DNA of 64,000 bases from Hyphomicrobiales bacterium (GCA_004144595.1 SEEM01000002.1:62001-126000), one strand, 5' to 3'. Positions 33,525 to 46,062 are shown, numbered from the stretch's first letter. Notes: a model not told the origin generated them from the sequence alone. Translations and numbers: made by a program.

Positions 33525-34658
33525 TTAGCTGCGCTCGCGCTTCGCCCCGATCTTGCCGAGGACGTCCAACATCGCCGGCTGCGCCTCCGGCCGGACGTTG
33601 CCGGCGCGCGACGGCGTGCCGCTGGGGTCCATGGCGGGCTGGTGCTGGCCGCGGCGCTGCGGTGCGGCGGCCGTCGTGCCGGCAATGTGCATGGCCAGCC
33701 GGAAGGCGATGGCGGGCCTGACCGAGCGCATCAGCGCGACGACCGCGAAGATGCGCTCCACCGAATGGGCGGCATCGTCGCCGAGCCGGATCAGGAAGCG
33801 CGTCGCTTCCTCGACCGTGGTGCCGCTCGCGGTCAGCGCTAGCGCCGCCAGATCCCGCGACGCGTCGGCCGCCATGGCGCCGGCGAGCGCGGCGCCGCCG
33901 CCAAGATGGTCGGCGATCGCAACGAAGGCGGCATCGCGATCCTCGGCGGCGAGGTCGAGCCAGCCAGCGAAGACCGGGCCGGACAGGGCAGGGCGCCTTT
34001 CGCTGGGATGCAGCGCTTCGCGCGCCATCAGCGATTCGACGATCGCGAGGCGGCGTTCCGCACCGGCATGCAGGAAGAGCGGCGCGAGCTCGAGATTGGA
34101 AAGGTCGGGCCGCGCGAGCAGGCCGGGCCGATAGGCCGGCTCGCCCCGCGCCCGCGCGGTCAGGAGGTCCACGGCGGCGCGCGGCATCGGGGCATTACGA
34201 TTGGCGATCAACCCCAGGTCGAGCTCGCGATTTGCGCTCGACACCAGCATGATGACGGCCTGGGCGGTGAGATCGGCGCGCACCGCCAGGGCGGTGCGGA
34301 TCGCCCCGTCCCCGGCTTCGACGAGACGTTCGAGTTCGCCTTCCGAGAGCGGCATGCCATGGCGCAGCAGCTCGGCCAGGACGATATCCCCTTTTGCGGC
34401 AAGTCCGGCCATGACCGGGGCCGGCGTATGCGGCCAGCCGGCGAGCTTGCGGGCCAGGATCAGCGCCGTCGCTTCGTCGATGCCCGGCAGCAGCGCCTCG
34501 GCCATCTCGCTGAAGGCCGCCAGATCGTTGGACGAGGGATGGGGCGTCGAGAGCAGCAGGTCCGCCTTCACACGCAGCGAGATCGGACTGAGGTCGAGCC
34601 CGCCCTCGCGCGCCAGGCGAGCGAGATCGGCGAGTTCTTTGGAGACGGATGCGGGCAT
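33525..34658 (-). CDS. DUF2336 family protein (HEAT-like repeats)
   Basis: A 377-aa all-alpha protein. Repeating ~35-residue units (for example RHGMPLSEGELERLVEAGDG and IANRNAPMPRAAVDLL) fit the DUF2336 alpha-solenoid found in alphaproteobacteria. The C-terminal ~60 residues are Pro/Gln/Ala-rich and probably disordered. Function is unknown. It is convergent with DUF1491, and a CtrA-type box lies about 50 bp upstream of its start. Confidence 0.8.
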   Translation of the reverse strand: MPASVSKELADLARLAREGGLDLSPISLRVKADLLLSTPHPSSNDLAAFSEMAEALLPGIDEATALILARKLAGWPHTPAPVMAGLAAKGDIVLAELLRHGMPLSEGELERLVEAGDGAIRTALAVRADLTAQAVIMLVSSANRELDLGLIANRNAPMPRAAVDLLTARARGEPAYRPGLLARPDLSNLELAPLFLHAGAERRLAIVESLMAREALHPSERRPALSGPVFAGWLDLAAEDRDAAFVAIADHLGGGAALAGAMAADASRDLAALALTASGTTVEEATRFLIRLGDDAAHSVERIFAVVALMRSVRPAIAFRLAMHIAGTTAAAPQRRGQHQPAMDPSGTPSRAGNVRPEAQPAMLDVLGKIGAKRERS

Positions 34659-34709
34659 GACAGGCTCGGGCTGAGAAACCGATGGTCGAGCAGCATTAAT
34701 CCCCGACCG

Positions 34710-34724
34710 TTAAGGCTGCGTTAA
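34710..34724. promoter_or_regulatory. CtrA-type box between DUF2336 and a small conserved gene
   Basis: TTAA-GGCTGCG-TTAA, followed by CC, is a perfect full CtrA site. It lies 52 nt upstream of the DUF2336 start and 102 nt upstream of the gene at 34826. Confidence 0.65.
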
Positions 34725-34825
34725 CCATGTCCGGGCCTGATGGGTATGCGGGGCCTGCGATGGGTGCTGTCCGCACCTCGCCGATTCTCGCGTTGCAACT
34801 CTGGCGCTGGATAAGGAGGCGCGTC

Positions 34826-35035
34826 ATGGCCATCGTCATCCCCTTCGCGCCGCAGCGGCGAATGCAGCCGGTATCGGACTGCTCCCTTCCGCCGCGAACG
34901 GCGGAAATCCTGTTCTTCACGGGCGTCCGCTACGAGCGCACACCCGAGGCACGGCCGCCGGCCGCCAAAGCCACCGCCAATGCCCGGCCGCGCAAGGTCG
35001 CCCCGCGCAAAAGCGCCCGCAGGCAGCCTGCGTGA
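34826..35035 (+). CDS. Small conserved basic protein, function unknown
   Basis: 69 aa from an ATG with a near-perfect AAGGAGG site. The centre carries SLPPRTAEILFFTGVRYER, a segment I have seen conserved in small rhizobial proteins, and the tail is Lys/Arg/Ala-rich. An ATG at 34727 would add 33 residues but runs next to the CtrA box. Its stop codon overlaps the GTG start of the following lipoprotein gene. Confidence 0.7.
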   Translation: MAIVIPFAPQRRMQPVSDCSLPPRTAEILFFTGVRYERTPEARPPAAKATANARPRKVAPRKSARRQPA

Positions 35036-35796
35036 CACGAGGGCTGGCCAGGCTGATGCTCGCCATGCTGGCGGCAGCGTCACTTTCGGCCTGCACCGCC
35101 ACGACGGGGGATCTCGGCCGGCCGCGGCCGACGATATGGTCACAGCTGGTCGCCCCCGAGGCTGGCTACTGGTCCGCCACCTTCCGCGGCGAAGACGCCT
35201 CCTATTTCCGCCTGACCGATGACGAGGAGCAGATGCGCGACCGCGCCTGGCGCTTCGTCATGCCGGCCAGCCCGCACAATACGTTCCAGGGCGAGGTCTC
35301 CAATCTCGCCCATACCCGCATCGTGCCCGTCGCGGCTCAATCGACCGATGTCGGCGATTATTTCCGCGGGCTGACTTCGGTGTCCTTCGCCTCGCAGGCC
35401 TCGCGCTACAACCGGCTGGCCGAGGATGCCAATGCCGACCGCCTGCTGATCGGCCCGTTCCGCGCCAATGCGGGACGCGTGGTGAGCATGGACCGGGTTC
35501 GCATGCGCGCGGCCGAAGCCTCGCCCGATGTTCCCGCCGACAAGCAGGGTCCGGCCCATGCCCGCGTCGTGGAGAACGAGGGCCTGGTCTTCTGGGTCTG
35601 CGAGCGTGTCGACTTCCGCATCCGCAGCTATCGCCACGCGCTGGCCAACCTCGTCGTCGAGATGCCTTCGCGCGAGGCCGTCAAGGCAGAACGCGCGATC
35701 ATGGCGCTGGAGATGGAAGCAAGGCCGCTCTGCCAGATGCAGCTCAACGGCGCCTTCGGCGAGGGCGGCAAGCGCCCGGTCGTCTACAAGGGGTAG
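35032..35796 (+). CDS. Conserved lipoprotein of unknown function
   Basis: 254 aa from a GTG start overlapping the previous stop (GTGA). The N-terminus is a lipoprotein signal with lipobox LSAC (Cys21). The mature part contains SYFRLTDDEEQMRDRAWRFV and a Cys in VFWVCERVDF, and is otherwise soluble. It is probably attached to the outer or inner membrane on the periplasmic side. I cannot assign a function. Confidence 0.8.
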   Translation: MTRGLARLMLAMLAAASLSACTATTGDLGRPRPTIWSQLVAPEAGYWSATFRGEDASYFRLTDDEEQMRDRAWRFVMPASPHNTFQGEVSNLAHTRIVPVAAQSTDVGDYFRGLTSVSFASQASRYNRLAEDANADRLLIGPFRANAGRVVSMDRVRMRAAEASPDVPADKQGPAHARVVENEGLVFWVCERVDFRIRSYRHALANLVVEMPSREAVKAERAIMALEMEARPLCQMQLNGAFGEGGKRPVVYKG

Positions 35797-35825
35797 GGCG
35801 CCTCCGTTTCGCACGAAAAAGCGCC

Positions 35826-35914
35826 GTCATCCCGGTCTTGACCCGGGATCCATCGATATGCGCGCTCATCTATGATGGATCCCGGATCTCCGCCCCGCCG
35901 CGTCCGGGGTGACA
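35826..35914. repeat. Intergenic palindromic repeat, family C
   Basis: GTCATCCCGGTCTTGACCCG...GATCC-ATC then GATGGATCCCGGATCTCCGC...GGGGTGAC. It has the same GTCA...TGAC end logic as families A and B but different arms. It lies between the convergent lipoprotein and DUF1254 genes. Confidence 0.72.
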
Positions 35915-35941
35915 TGCGCTTGAAAGCTGGGAGTACTTGGC

Positions 35942-36574
35942 TCAGTTCGCCAGCCCGCAGGCGACCCCTGTCGCAAGCGCTTCCGCATCGGCCCGGTCCG
36001 AGGGCAGGGGCATCAGCACGCGCGCCACGATCAGGCCCTGTTCGGTATCGGACACGATGCGCAGCTCCCGGCTGGTCTCGCCCTCCTCGTCGGCGGCGAT
36101 GCGCTCGTCGCGCTGGGCTTCGGTCATCACCAGGAATTCGAGCGTGCCGCGGATCGCCGCCCGGTCGGTGATGGCGTAGAGCACGCCGCCGCCCTGCCGG
36201 TGCAGCGTCAGGCCAAGCGGCAGCGTTCCGGTACGGGCGACGACCCGCATCGGGCCGGCCGCGAGATCGTAGTTGCAGATCGCGGTGACGACATTGGGAT
36301 CGGCTTCGCGCAGGGCCGGCACGCCGCGGGCATTGCCCGGGGCGGGGATCGGCTCGGCATGGCCCTCGCCGCCCAGTTCGCGATAGGCATGGCCAGCGTC
36401 GTGAAGGGACAAGGCGGGAACCGCCAGGATCGTGACGATATGGACGATTCCGGCCAGGATCAGGCCTGCCAGGGTCGTCATGACGAAGCGCGCCAAGCCG
36501 GCGCGCAGGCGTAGCCGCCAGCCGGAGAACGACTTGCTGCGCTGCTCCGACGGATCGTGGCTGACGGCGCTCAT
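35942..36574 (-). CDS. DUF1254-type envelope protein
   Basis: 210 aa with one N-terminal membrane helix (about 30-55, FVMTTLAGLILAGIVHIVTI) and a periplasmic domain containing ICNYDLAAGPMRVVARTGTL and ELRIVSDTEQGLIVARVLMP. The pattern fits the short DUF1254 proteins that are paired with DUF1214 proteins in Rhizobiales. The ATG overlaps the stop of the DUF1214 gene (ATGA), so both are made together. The function is unknown. Confidence 0.75.
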   Translation of the reverse strand: MSAVSHDPSEQRSKSFSGWRLRLRAGLARFVMTTLAGLILAGIVHIVTILAVPALSLHDAGHAYRELGGEGHAEPIPAPGNARGVPALREADPNVVTAICNYDLAAGPMRVVARTGTLPLGLTLHRQGGGVLYAITDRAAIRGTLEFLVMTEAQRDERIAADEEGETSRELRIVSDTEQGLIVARVLMPLPSDRADAEALATGVACGLAN

Positions 36575-37146
36575 CGGCAATCGATTCGCGCGATGCGAGG
36601 CAGGTTGGTCGCACGCGTTTCGCCGGTCTGGCTCGATATCGGCGTATCGTAGAGGCGCAGGCGGATCTGGAAGCGCCCGCTCGCCGGCAGGGGCAGCCAG
36701 TTGCCGGCTTCGGGTGTTGCTGCTGCGATGATCGCGAGACCGCCGTCCTCGGGGCGGACGATCTCCGAATCGGTGAAGCTCGCGCGTTCCAGCGGCAGGC
36801 GGAAGGGCAGTCCGTCGCCATCGGTGATGCCGATGGTCCAGCCGCGCGTCGTCGGCGTCGCGCCGGAGAGCCGGTATCGGCAACGCCCGTCCAGCGCCTG
36901 TCCGGCGTCGTCGCGCTCGGCGATCAGCTCCAGCCCCTCGCCTGAGCCGAAGGGCAGATGGACGCCGCGGGCGAGATAGGCGCGCATGTAAGGATCGACC
37001 TCGCGGCTGCCGCTGCGCGGCCAGGCCGTCCAGGGGCCGACCTCGACTTTGCCGATTGCGGGACGCCCGGCCACCGCCCAATGGGCGGAGCCCAGGCCGA
37101 GCCCGGCGCCGAGCGCGAGGATATAGGCGAGGTCGAGAATCCGCAC
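36571..37146 (-). CDS. DUF1214-type envelope protein
   Basis: 191 aa from a GTG start at 37146. An N-terminal signal or anchor (ILDLAYILALGAGLGLGSAH) is followed by a beta-rich domain with VGPWTAWP, DPYMRAYLARGVHLPFGSGE, CRYRLSGATPTTRGWTIGIT and NWLPLPASGRFQIRLRLYD, typical of DUF1214. It is translationally coupled to DUF1254 and transcribed downstream of the penicillin-binding protein gene, suggesting an envelope role. Confidence 0.78.
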   Translation of the reverse strand: MRILDLAYILALGAGLGLGSAHWAVAGRPAIGKVEVGPWTAWPRSGSREVDPYMRAYLARGVHLPFGSGEGLELIAERDDAGQALDGRCRYRLSGATPTTRGWTIGITDGDGLPFRLPLERASFTDSEIVRPEDGGLAIIAAATPEAGNWLPLPASGRFQIRLRLYDTPISSQTGETRATNLPRIARIDCR

Positions 37147-37219
37147 GCTGGCCTTCCGCCTTGAGGCATTCCGGCGCGGATTTGAGCCGCAGCGTCGGTC
37201 ATCGTCAACCGCTTGCGCT

Positions 37220-39442
37220 TCAGCGCAGGCGAGGCTCGCTGCCCGAGATCTCGCGGATGCCGACCTGGATGGGGCGGCTCGCGAGACGCCGCGGCTCGAC
37301 GGATCTGAACATCGAGCCGACGGCCGAGAGCACCTCGAAGGATTGGCGCGGCATGTGGCCGGCGCCGGGGCCGGGCGCTGCGCCGGCAGGTGTCGCGCCA
37401 CTGCCGGCCTTGGCCACCGCCACCGCCTTCGGATCGACCGGGGGTACGCCGGGGATCGGCTTCAGCTCCAGCCCCTGATGGGCGAACTGCATGATCTCTT
37501 TCCAGGTCATCGCCGGCAGCGAACCGCCGGTCATGTTCGCGGTCTCGGCGGAATTGTCGTTGCCGAACCAGACAGCGCCGACGAGGTTGCCGGAATACCC
37601 GACATACCAGGCGTCCTTGTAGCCGTTGGTGGTGCCGGTCTTTCCGGCGGTGACGATGCCGTCGAGCGCGGCGCGGCGGGCCGTGCCCTCGGTCGGCACC
37701 TTCGAGAGCATGAAATTCATGTCTTGCGCCACCTGCGGGCTCAGCACCTGCTTCGGCTCCGGCTCGTCGCGGTCATGCCGATAGATGACCTCTCCCTGCG
37801 AATTGACGATCTCGATCGCGGCATAGGGCTTGGCCCGGCGCCCGCCATTGGCGAGCACGGAATAGCCGGCGGCCATGTCGATGACCGTGACTTCGCCGGC
37901 GCCGATCGGCAGCGAGACGGTGTCCGTCAGCGGCGTGGTCAGACCCATGGCATGGGCCGTCTCGACGATCTTCTTGCGGCCTATCGCGGCCGCGCGCGCC
38001 TCATGCGTTTCGCCGGTCGCCTTGCCGATCGCGATCGACATCTGCACGGGGATCGTGTTGATCGACTTCGCCAGCGCGACGGTCAGCGGCATCGAACCCG
38101 CATAGGAACGGCCGTAATTGTTCGGGCACCAGTTGCCGATGCAGACCGGCCGGTCGGTGACGATCGTGCTCGGCTTGTAGAGCCCGGCCGAGAGCGCCGC
38201 TGCATAGACGAAGGGCTTGAACGACGAGCCGGGCTGGCGCAGGCCCGCAGTCGCCCGGTTGAACTGGCTCGCACCATAATCGCGGCCGCCGACGATCGCG
38301 CGCACGGCCCCGTCGGGATCCATCACGACGGTCGCCGCCTGCTTCACCCGGTAAGCCGGCCCGTGCTGGCGCAGGATCGTCTCGATCGCCTCGTCGGCGC
38401 GTTCCTGGATCGCGGTGTCGTGCGGCGTTTTCACGCTCAGCACGCGGTCGGCGCCGAGCTTTCCCTCGGAAGCCAGTTCCTTCACCGCGTCGAACGCCCA
38501 GTCGAGATAATAGTCGGGACTGGCGTCGCGCTTGCGGTCGATCGGGGTCGCCGGGTTTCGCTTGGCGCTGTCGACCTGGCCGGCCGTCATGAACCCGGCA
38601 TCGACCATGGCATTGAGCACGTCGTTGGCGCGTGCACGGGCCGCCGGCAGATTGACATGGGGCGCGTATTTCGTCGGCGCCTTGAACAGGCCGGCGAGCA
38701 TCGCGCCTTCGGCCAGCGAGATGTCCCTCACCGACTTGCCGAAGTAGTATTCGGCCGCCGCCGCCGCGCCGAAGGTGCCCCCGCCCATATAGGCACGGTC
38801 GAGATAGAGCTTGAGGATCTCGTTCTTGCTCAGGCGCGCTTCCAGCCAGAACGCCAGAAAGGCTTCCTTGATCTTGCGGTCGAGCGAGCGCTCGTTGGAG
38901 AGAAACAGGTTCTTGGCGAGCTGCTGGGTCAGCGATGAGCCGCCCTGGACGACGCCCGAGGCGCGCGTATTGACCAGCAGAGCCCGCGAGGTGCCGATCA
39001 GGTCGATGCCGAAATGGTCGTAGAAGCGGCGGTCCTCGGTGGCGAGCACGGCCTTGAGCAGATGGTCCGGCATCTCCTCCAGCTTCAGCGAGTCGTCGTG
39101 CCGCGCGCCGCGATGGCCGATCGGCGCACCGTAGCGATCGAGGAAGGTGACCGCGAAGACCTGGTTCTTGAGGGCCTCGTCATTGCCGATGCGGAAGGCC
39201 GGCAGAGCCAGCATCAGCACGAGGAGCGCGCCGACGATGCCGATATTCAGGCCCTCGCTGGCCAGTTCGGCGGCGACGCGCTTGCCGCCGGAGACGGTCA
39301 GACGGTCTGCCACGCTGCGGACCCGCTCGTGGATCTCGCCGGCCCGGCGCCCGGCGCCCCAAAGGCCGGCATCCAGCCATGAGTCGGCGGCCAGCGCAAA
39401 CCGCTTCAGCCGCGTTCTCCAGCCAGCCTTCCTGAACTCCAT
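37220..39442 (-). CDS. Class A penicillin-binding protein (PBP1A family)
   Basis: 740 aa. A cytoplasmic basic N-terminus, a membrane helix (about 65-83) and a GT51 transglycosylase domain (about 105-290, catalytic Glu136 in [12 protein letters not shown] and [16 protein letters not shown]) precede a transpeptidase domain. The latter shows S406xxK in QPGSSFKPF, the SIN motif at 460-462 and KTGT at 601-604. It polymerises and crosslinks peptidoglycan in the periplasm. ATG 39442 has GGAACG upstream. The Pro/Ala-rich tail (about 665-690) precedes a short basic end. Confidence 0.93.
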   Translation of the reverse strand: MEFRKAGWRTRLKRFALAADSWLDAGLWGAGRRAGEIHERVRSVADRLTVSGGKRVAAELASEGLNIGIVGALLVLMLALPAFRIGNDEALKNQVFAVTFLDRYGAPIGHRGARHDDSLKLEEMPDHLLKAVLATEDRRFYDHFGIDLIGTSRALLVNTRASGVVQGGSSLTQQLAKNLFLSNERSLDRKIKEAFLAFWLEARLSKNEILKLYLDRAYMGGGTFGAAAAAEYYFGKSVRDISLAEGAMLAGLFKAPTKYAPHVNLPAARARANDVLNAMVDAGFMTAGQVDSAKRNPATPIDRKRDASPDYYLDWAFDAVKELASEGKLGADRVLSVKTPHDTAIQERADEAIETILRQHGPAYRVKQAATVVMDPDGAVRAIVGGRDYGASQFNRATAGLRQPGSSFKPFVYAAALSAGLYKPSTIVTDRPVCIGNWCPNNYGRSYAGSMPLTVALAKSINTIPVQMSIAIGKATGETHEARAAAIGRKKIVETAHAMGLTTPLTDTVSLPIGAGEVTVIDMAAGYSVLANGGRRAKPYAAIEIVNSQGEVIYRHDRDEPEPKQVLSPQVAQDMNFMLSKVPTEGTARRAALDGIVTAGKTGTTNGYKDAWYVGYSGNLVGAVWFGNDNSAETANMTGGSLPAMTWKEIMQFAHQGLELKPIPGVPPVDPKAVAVAKAGSGATPAGAAPGPGAGHMPRQSFEVLSAVGSMFRSVEPRRLASRPIQVGIREISGSEPRLR

Positions 39443-39682
39443 GGACGTTCCAGGCTTCCCGAATGGCCCCGATGCCAAGTCCTGCCGCGTGCTTGCCGTC
39501 TTGGCAACAGGAGCGGGCCCGGGAATGGACACATAGATATGCCCGGCGTGCAAATAAGACGCGGAAGGGTAAATTTCAGTGCCGGGGATCGCAAATGCAT
39601 GGGCACGCCGTTCACATATCGGCGCATGAGGCCCGGCGGGATTGGCCTTTCATCTTCCGGCCCGCGGGCGCATAAGCCTGCC

Positions 39683-40177
39683 ATGACGCAAACCCCGCCG
39701 AAACAGCAGCCCTTCTGGCTGACGACACCGCTGGAGGCGATGTCGAGCGAGCAATGGGAATCGCTCTGCGACGGCTGCGGCCGCTGCTGCCTCGTCAAGC
39801 TCGAAGACGAGGATACCGGGCGCATCTTCGCGACCGATGTCGGTTGCCGCCTGTTCGAGGCCGGCACCTGCCGGTGCCGCGATTATCCGAACCGCTCGAT
39901 CAAGGTGCCCGATTGCGTGACCTTGACGCCCGAGGAGGTGCGAACCTTGCCCTGGCTGCCGCCGACCTGCGGCTATCGCCTCGTCGCCGAGGGAAGGGAC
40001 CTGCCCTGGTGGCATCCGCTGGTCTCCGGTGATCCCGAAACGGTGGTCGCGGCCGGCATCTCCGTGCGCGGCCGTGTCTTCGCAAACGAGGACGAGATTC
40101 CCGAGGACGAGATCGGCGAGCGCATCGTCAACTGGCCGCTGCGCTGGCCGCGGGCCGCGCGCGGAAAGGGAGCCTGA
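39683..40177 (+). CDS. UPF0260/YcgN family cysteine-cluster protein
   Basis: 164 aa with the family pattern [20 protein letters not shown], then [22 protein letters not shown] and [21 protein letters not shown]. The conserved cysteines suggest a bound metal or Fe-S centre (YkgJ-like). The function is unknown. The ATG at 39683 lacks a strong ribosome site. Confidence 0.87.
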   Translation: MTQTPPKQQPFWLTTPLEAMSSEQWESLCDGCGRCCLVKLEDEDTGRIFATDVGCRLFEAGTCRCRDYPNRSIKVPDCVTLTPEEVRTLPWLPPTCGYRLVAEGRDLPWWHPLVSGDPETVVAAGISVRGRVFANEDEIPEDEIGERIVNWPLRWPRAARGKGA

Positions 40178-40363
40178 GGCAATCGGGCGGTGCTATTGCG
40201 CTGCATAAGGCGATGCTGCACACGCTCATTGCTTGTTCATGTCGTTTTCGGCATGAGCGCCTCGTCCCGCTGACGATGACCCTTGGTCATCGACGGCACG
40301 CACACGAAACTTTCACGCCGGCGCGGCGTTCGCCCTGTCCGGTTGAACAGAAGAGGCTATGTG

Positions 40364-43048
<2,685 letters not shown>

Positions 43049-43069
43049 GGCGCGGTCGCGGGAACCAAG

Positions 43070-43155
43070 CCGTCATGCGCGCCCTTGTGGCGAGCATCCG
43101 CGTCTTGAACCCCGCCAATGCCGAACGGGGATGGTCGGGACAAGCCCGACCATGA
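43070..43155. repeat. Intergenic palindromic repeat, family A copy 3 (right end altered)
   Basis: Begins CCGTCATGCGCGCCCTTGTG and has the arm GGTCGGGACAAGCCCGACCA like the copy at 4168. The right end reads CATGAGGAGG instead of CATGACGG, so the repeat boundary merges into the ribosome-binding site of the next gene. Confidence 0.75.
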
Positions 43156-43171
43156 GGAGGTGGCGATTCCT

Positions 43172-43876
43172 TTGAACCTCACCACCATCGGCTTCGATGC
43201 CGACGACACCCTGTGGCAGAACGAGCAGTTCTTCCGGATGACGGAGGACCGCTTCGTCGCGCTGCTCGGCGATCACGGCGAGGCGGCCGAGATTTCCGGA
43301 CGCCTGCTCGAAGCAGAGAGGCGCAACCTCGGCGTCTACGGCTTCGGCATCAAGGGCTTCATGCTCTCTATGATCGAGACGGCGATCGAGATTACCAGGG
43401 GGCAGGTTTCCGCCGCCGTGATCGGCGAGATCCTCGCCGCGGGCCGGGAGATGGCGGCGCATCCCGTCGAGACCCTGCCGCATGCCCATGAGACGCTCCA
43501 GACGCTCGCGGGCGATTACCGCCTGGTGCTCATCACCAAGGGCGATCTCTTCGATCAGGAACGCAAGCTCGCGCAATCCGGCCTCGGCGATTTCTTCCAC
43601 GCGGTCGAGATCGTCAGCGACAAGAAGCCGGAAACCTACGATCGCATCTTCGCCCGTCATGGCGACGGGGCGGGGCAGGCCATGATGGTCGGCAATTCCC
43701 TGAAATCCGACATCCTGCCGGCGCTGCAGGCCGGGTCATGGGCGGTCCATGTGCCGCATGAGCTGACCTGGGTGCTGGAACACGCCGAGGAGCCGGCGGG
43801 GCATCGGCGCTATCGCAGGATCGGTGACCTCGGCGGGCTGACGGGAATCCTGCTGGAGCTTGGTCGGCCCGGTTGA
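43172..43876 (+). CDS. HAD-superfamily hydrolase (phosphatase-like)
   Basis: A 234-aa protein. The nucleophile motif FDADDTLW (DxDxT) lies at residues 9-13, motif II is VLITKGD, the motif III lysine lies in VSDKKPETY and motif IV is MVGNSLKSDILPAL. It is likely a cytosolic phosphatase of small phosphorylated metabolites; the substrate is unknown. The TTG at 43172 is preferred, as GAGGAGG lies 11 nt upstream and the family normally begins just before TTIGFDADDTLW; a GTG at 43160 is possible. Confidence 0.82.
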   Translation: MNLTTIGFDADDTLWQNEQFFRMTEDRFVALLGDHGEAAEISGRLLEAERRNLGVYGFGIKGFMLSMIETAIEITRGQVSAAVIGEILAAGREMAAHPVETLPHAHETLQTLAGDYRLVLITKGDLFDQERKLAQSGLGDFFHAVEIVSDKKPETYDRIFARHGDGAGQAMMVGNSLKSDILPALQAGSWAVHVPHELTWVLEHAEEPAGHRRYRRIGDLGGLTGILLELGRPG

Positions 43877-44102
43877 TTTCGGCTGCTTCGGCCCCAAGCT
43901 GGACCCTCCTTGCAATTCGTGCTATCGGCACCGATGTATGACGAGATGCGGCCGGGTTCTGGCCAATCCTCCGCGCGGGCAATCCGGTCGGCGGGCACGA
44001 TTCAGATCCACCACACATCGCTACAAGACCATTGCAAGGCGTCCGCGCGTCGAGCTCTGGGTCGCAACGATACGCGGATCTGAAACGTAAGGATTCCATG
44101 TC

Positions 44103-44312
44103 ATGGAAAAAGGCACCGTGAAGTGGTTTAACGCCACCAAGGGCTACGGCTTCATTACCCCTGAGAACGGCGGCCAGGATGTGTTCGTCCACATCAGCGC
44201 TGTCGAGCGTGCTGGTCTGCGCGAGCTGCGCGACGGCCAGGTCGTCTCCTTCGAGCTCATTGCCGATCGCAAGACCGGCAAGACCTCGGCCGGCAACCTC
44301 GTCGTCGCCTGA
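44103..44312 (+). CDS. cspA: Cold-shock domain protein
   Basis: 69 aa forming one OB-fold: [20 protein letters not shown] (RNP1-like KGYGFI) and [13 protein letters not shown] (RNP2-like VFVH). It binds single-stranded RNA and works as an RNA chaperone. AAGGA precedes the ATG by about 10 nt. A leader of up to ~170 nt may exist, with a weak promoter candidate CTGGAC / CTATCG near 43901-43926. A DEAD-box helicase gene follows. Confidence 0.95.
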   Translation: MEKGTVKWFNATKGYGFITPENGGQDVFVHISAVERAGLRELRDGQVVSFELIADRKTGKTSAGNLVVA

Positions 44313-44361
44313 GCCGATACGTAATCGACCGGCCCGGCCTTGAGCCCCCGGTCCACGACAA

Positions 44362-44398
44362 ACCTGCCGGCGCTGTGGCTAGCGGTTCGCCGGCAGGT
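44362..44398 (+). other. Strong hairpin between cspA and the DEAD-box helicase gene
   Basis: ACCTGCCGGCG (44362-44372) pairs perfectly with CGCCGGCAGGT (44388-44398) around a 15-nt loop. No U-tract follows, so it is not a standard terminator. It may be a processing or regulatory structure in the helicase leader. Confidence 0.6.
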
Positions 44399-44453
44399 CC
44401 GAACGTCCTTTGAATTCAGGCCGGATGCGGGCCTGCGGCGCAGCCGATTCCAC

Positions 44454-45962
44454 ATGCGCCCCCCGCGATCACGGCGCCCAGAAAGCCTCTTCTTGACCAA
44501 GTTTACTGATCTCGGCCTTGCCGAGCCCCTTCTCAAGGCGCTCGCAGCCGAAGGTTATGAGACGCCCACGCCGATCCAGGCGCAGGCCATCCCGCACATC
44601 CTCCAGGGCCGCGACCTGCTTGGCGCCGCCCAGACCGGCACCGGCAAGACCGCTGCCTTCTCGTTGCCGATGCTGCATCGGCTGCTCGGCAAGCCGCGCC
44701 AGATGCCGACACGTGCCGTGCGCGCGCTCATCCTGTCGCCGACGCGCGAGCTCGCCGCCCAGATCGAGGCCAGCATCCGCACGTACGGTCGCTTCACCTC
44801 GCTGAAATCGACGGTGATCTTCGGCGGCGTGCCCGTCGGCAAGCAGATCCGCGCGCTGGGCGAGAAGGTCGACATCCTCGTCGCCACGCCCGGCCGCCTG
44901 CTCGACCTCGTCGACCAGCGTGCCGTCTCGCTGCGCGAGATCGAGTTCCTCGTCCTCGACGAAGCCGACCAGATGCTCGATCTCGGCTTCATCCACGCGC
45001 TGCGCCGCATCTCGACGCTGATCCCGAAGGAGCGTCACACGCTGCTCTTCTCGGCGACGATGCCGAAGCCGATCCGCGACATCGCTTCCGCCTACCTGAC
45101 CGATCCGGTCGAGGTTGCGGTGGCGCCTGTCGCGACCACTGCGGAGAAGATCGACCAGCGCGTCATTTTCACCGAGCCGGGCGACAAGCCGTCGCTGCTG
45201 GCGCGGACGCTGAACGTGCCCGAGCTCGAGCGCGCCATCGTCTTCACCCGCACCAAGCACGGTGCCGACAAGGTCGTGCGCCAGCTCGGCACGTCCGGTA
45301 TCGAGGCGGCCGCGATCCACGGCAACAAGAGCCAGAGCCAGCGCGAGCGGGCGCTCGGCGCCTTCCGTGACGGGTCGCTGCGCATCCTCGTCGCCACCGA
45401 CATCGCCGCCCGCGGCATCGATGTCGACGGCATCAGCCATGTCGTGAACTTCGACCTTCCGAACGTTCCGGAGACCTATGTGCACCGGATCGGCCGCACG
45501 GCACGCGCCGGTGCGACGGGCATCGCCATCGCTTTCTGCACGCCGGAAGAGCGCGGCGATCTCGCCGCGATCGAGAAGCTGACGAAGGTCGCGATCACGC
45601 CGGTCGGCGCCGTTCCCCACTGGGATGGCCGCACGCCGAAGAAGCCGCCGCAGAACCAGCGCGGCGGCGGGCGCAGCCAGCAGCAGAACGGCGGCGGACG
45701 TGGTCAAGGCCGTCCGCAGGGGCAGCAGCAGCCGCGCGGCGGCAAGCCCGGCGAGGGCGGCCAGCGCAGCCAGCCGGCCAATGGCGGCGTGCGTCAGGAG
45801 CGCAATGAGCGTCCGCGTCTTCCCGAGCGTGCCCCGCGCCCTGAGCAGGCGGCACAGCGAAAAGACGCCGTTTCCGCAAAAGAAGGGCTTGGCGGCGTCG
45901 CGTTCTTGCAGCAAAGAACACAGCAACCACGCACCAACGGCGCCCGGAGGCGTGCGCGCTGA
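44454..45962 (+). CDS. DEAD-box ATP-dependent RNA helicase
   Basis: About 502 aa. Q motif region (LAAEGYETPTPIQAQAIPHI), Walker A AQTGTGKT, PTRELA, DEAD (FLVLDEADQMLDLGF), SAT (LLFSATMPKP), and the C-terminal RecA domain with VATDIAARGIDVDG and HRIGRTARAG. A Gln/Gly/Arg-rich disordered tail (about 405-500) is typical of RhlE-type helicases. It unwinds structured RNA, probably in ribosome assembly or cold adaptation. The start is uncertain: ATG 44454, or TTG 44493 (TKFTDLGLAEP). Confidence 0.92.
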   Translation: MRPPRSRRPESLFLTKFTDLGLAEPLLKALAAEGYETPTPIQAQAIPHILQGRDLLGAAQTGTGKTAAFSLPMLHRLLGKPRQMPTRAVRALILSPTRELAAQIEASIRTYGRFTSLKSTVIFGGVPVGKQIRALGEKVDILVATPGRLLDLVDQRAVSLREIEFLVLDEADQMLDLGFIHALRRISTLIPKERHTLLFSATMPKPIRDIASAYLTDPVEVAVAPVATTAEKIDQRVIFTEPGDKPSLLARTLNVPELERAIVFTRTKHGADKVVRQLGTSGIEAAAIHGNKSQSQRERALGAFRDGSLRILVATDIAARGIDVDGISHVVNFDLPNVPETYVHRIGRTARAGATGIAIAFCTPEERGDLAAIEKLTKVAITPVGAVPHWDGRTPKKPPQNQRGGGRSQQQNGGGRGQGRPQGQQQPRGGKPGEGGQRSQPANGGVRQERNERPRLPERAPRPEQAAQRKDAVSAKEGLGGVAFLQQRTQQPRTNGARRRAR

Positions 45963-46062
45963 CGCGCGATCGACCAGAAACGGACGAGCCTCTTCGATGA
46001 TTGGCTCGCCCACGCGCCCGGAGGCGGATCCGTCTCCAGGCTATTGGTAGAGAACGCGTGAT

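Noticed and set aside
34696-34713. Additional TTAA half-site pair next to the CtrA box at 34710
   Set aside because: The spacing between the two TTAA motifs is 10 nt, not 7, so it is not a CtrA site.
36575-37081. Possible fusion of DUF1254 with an upstream extension
   Set aside because: The extension is the DUF1214 gene read in the wrong frame. The ATGA overlap at 36571-36574 explains two separate proteins.
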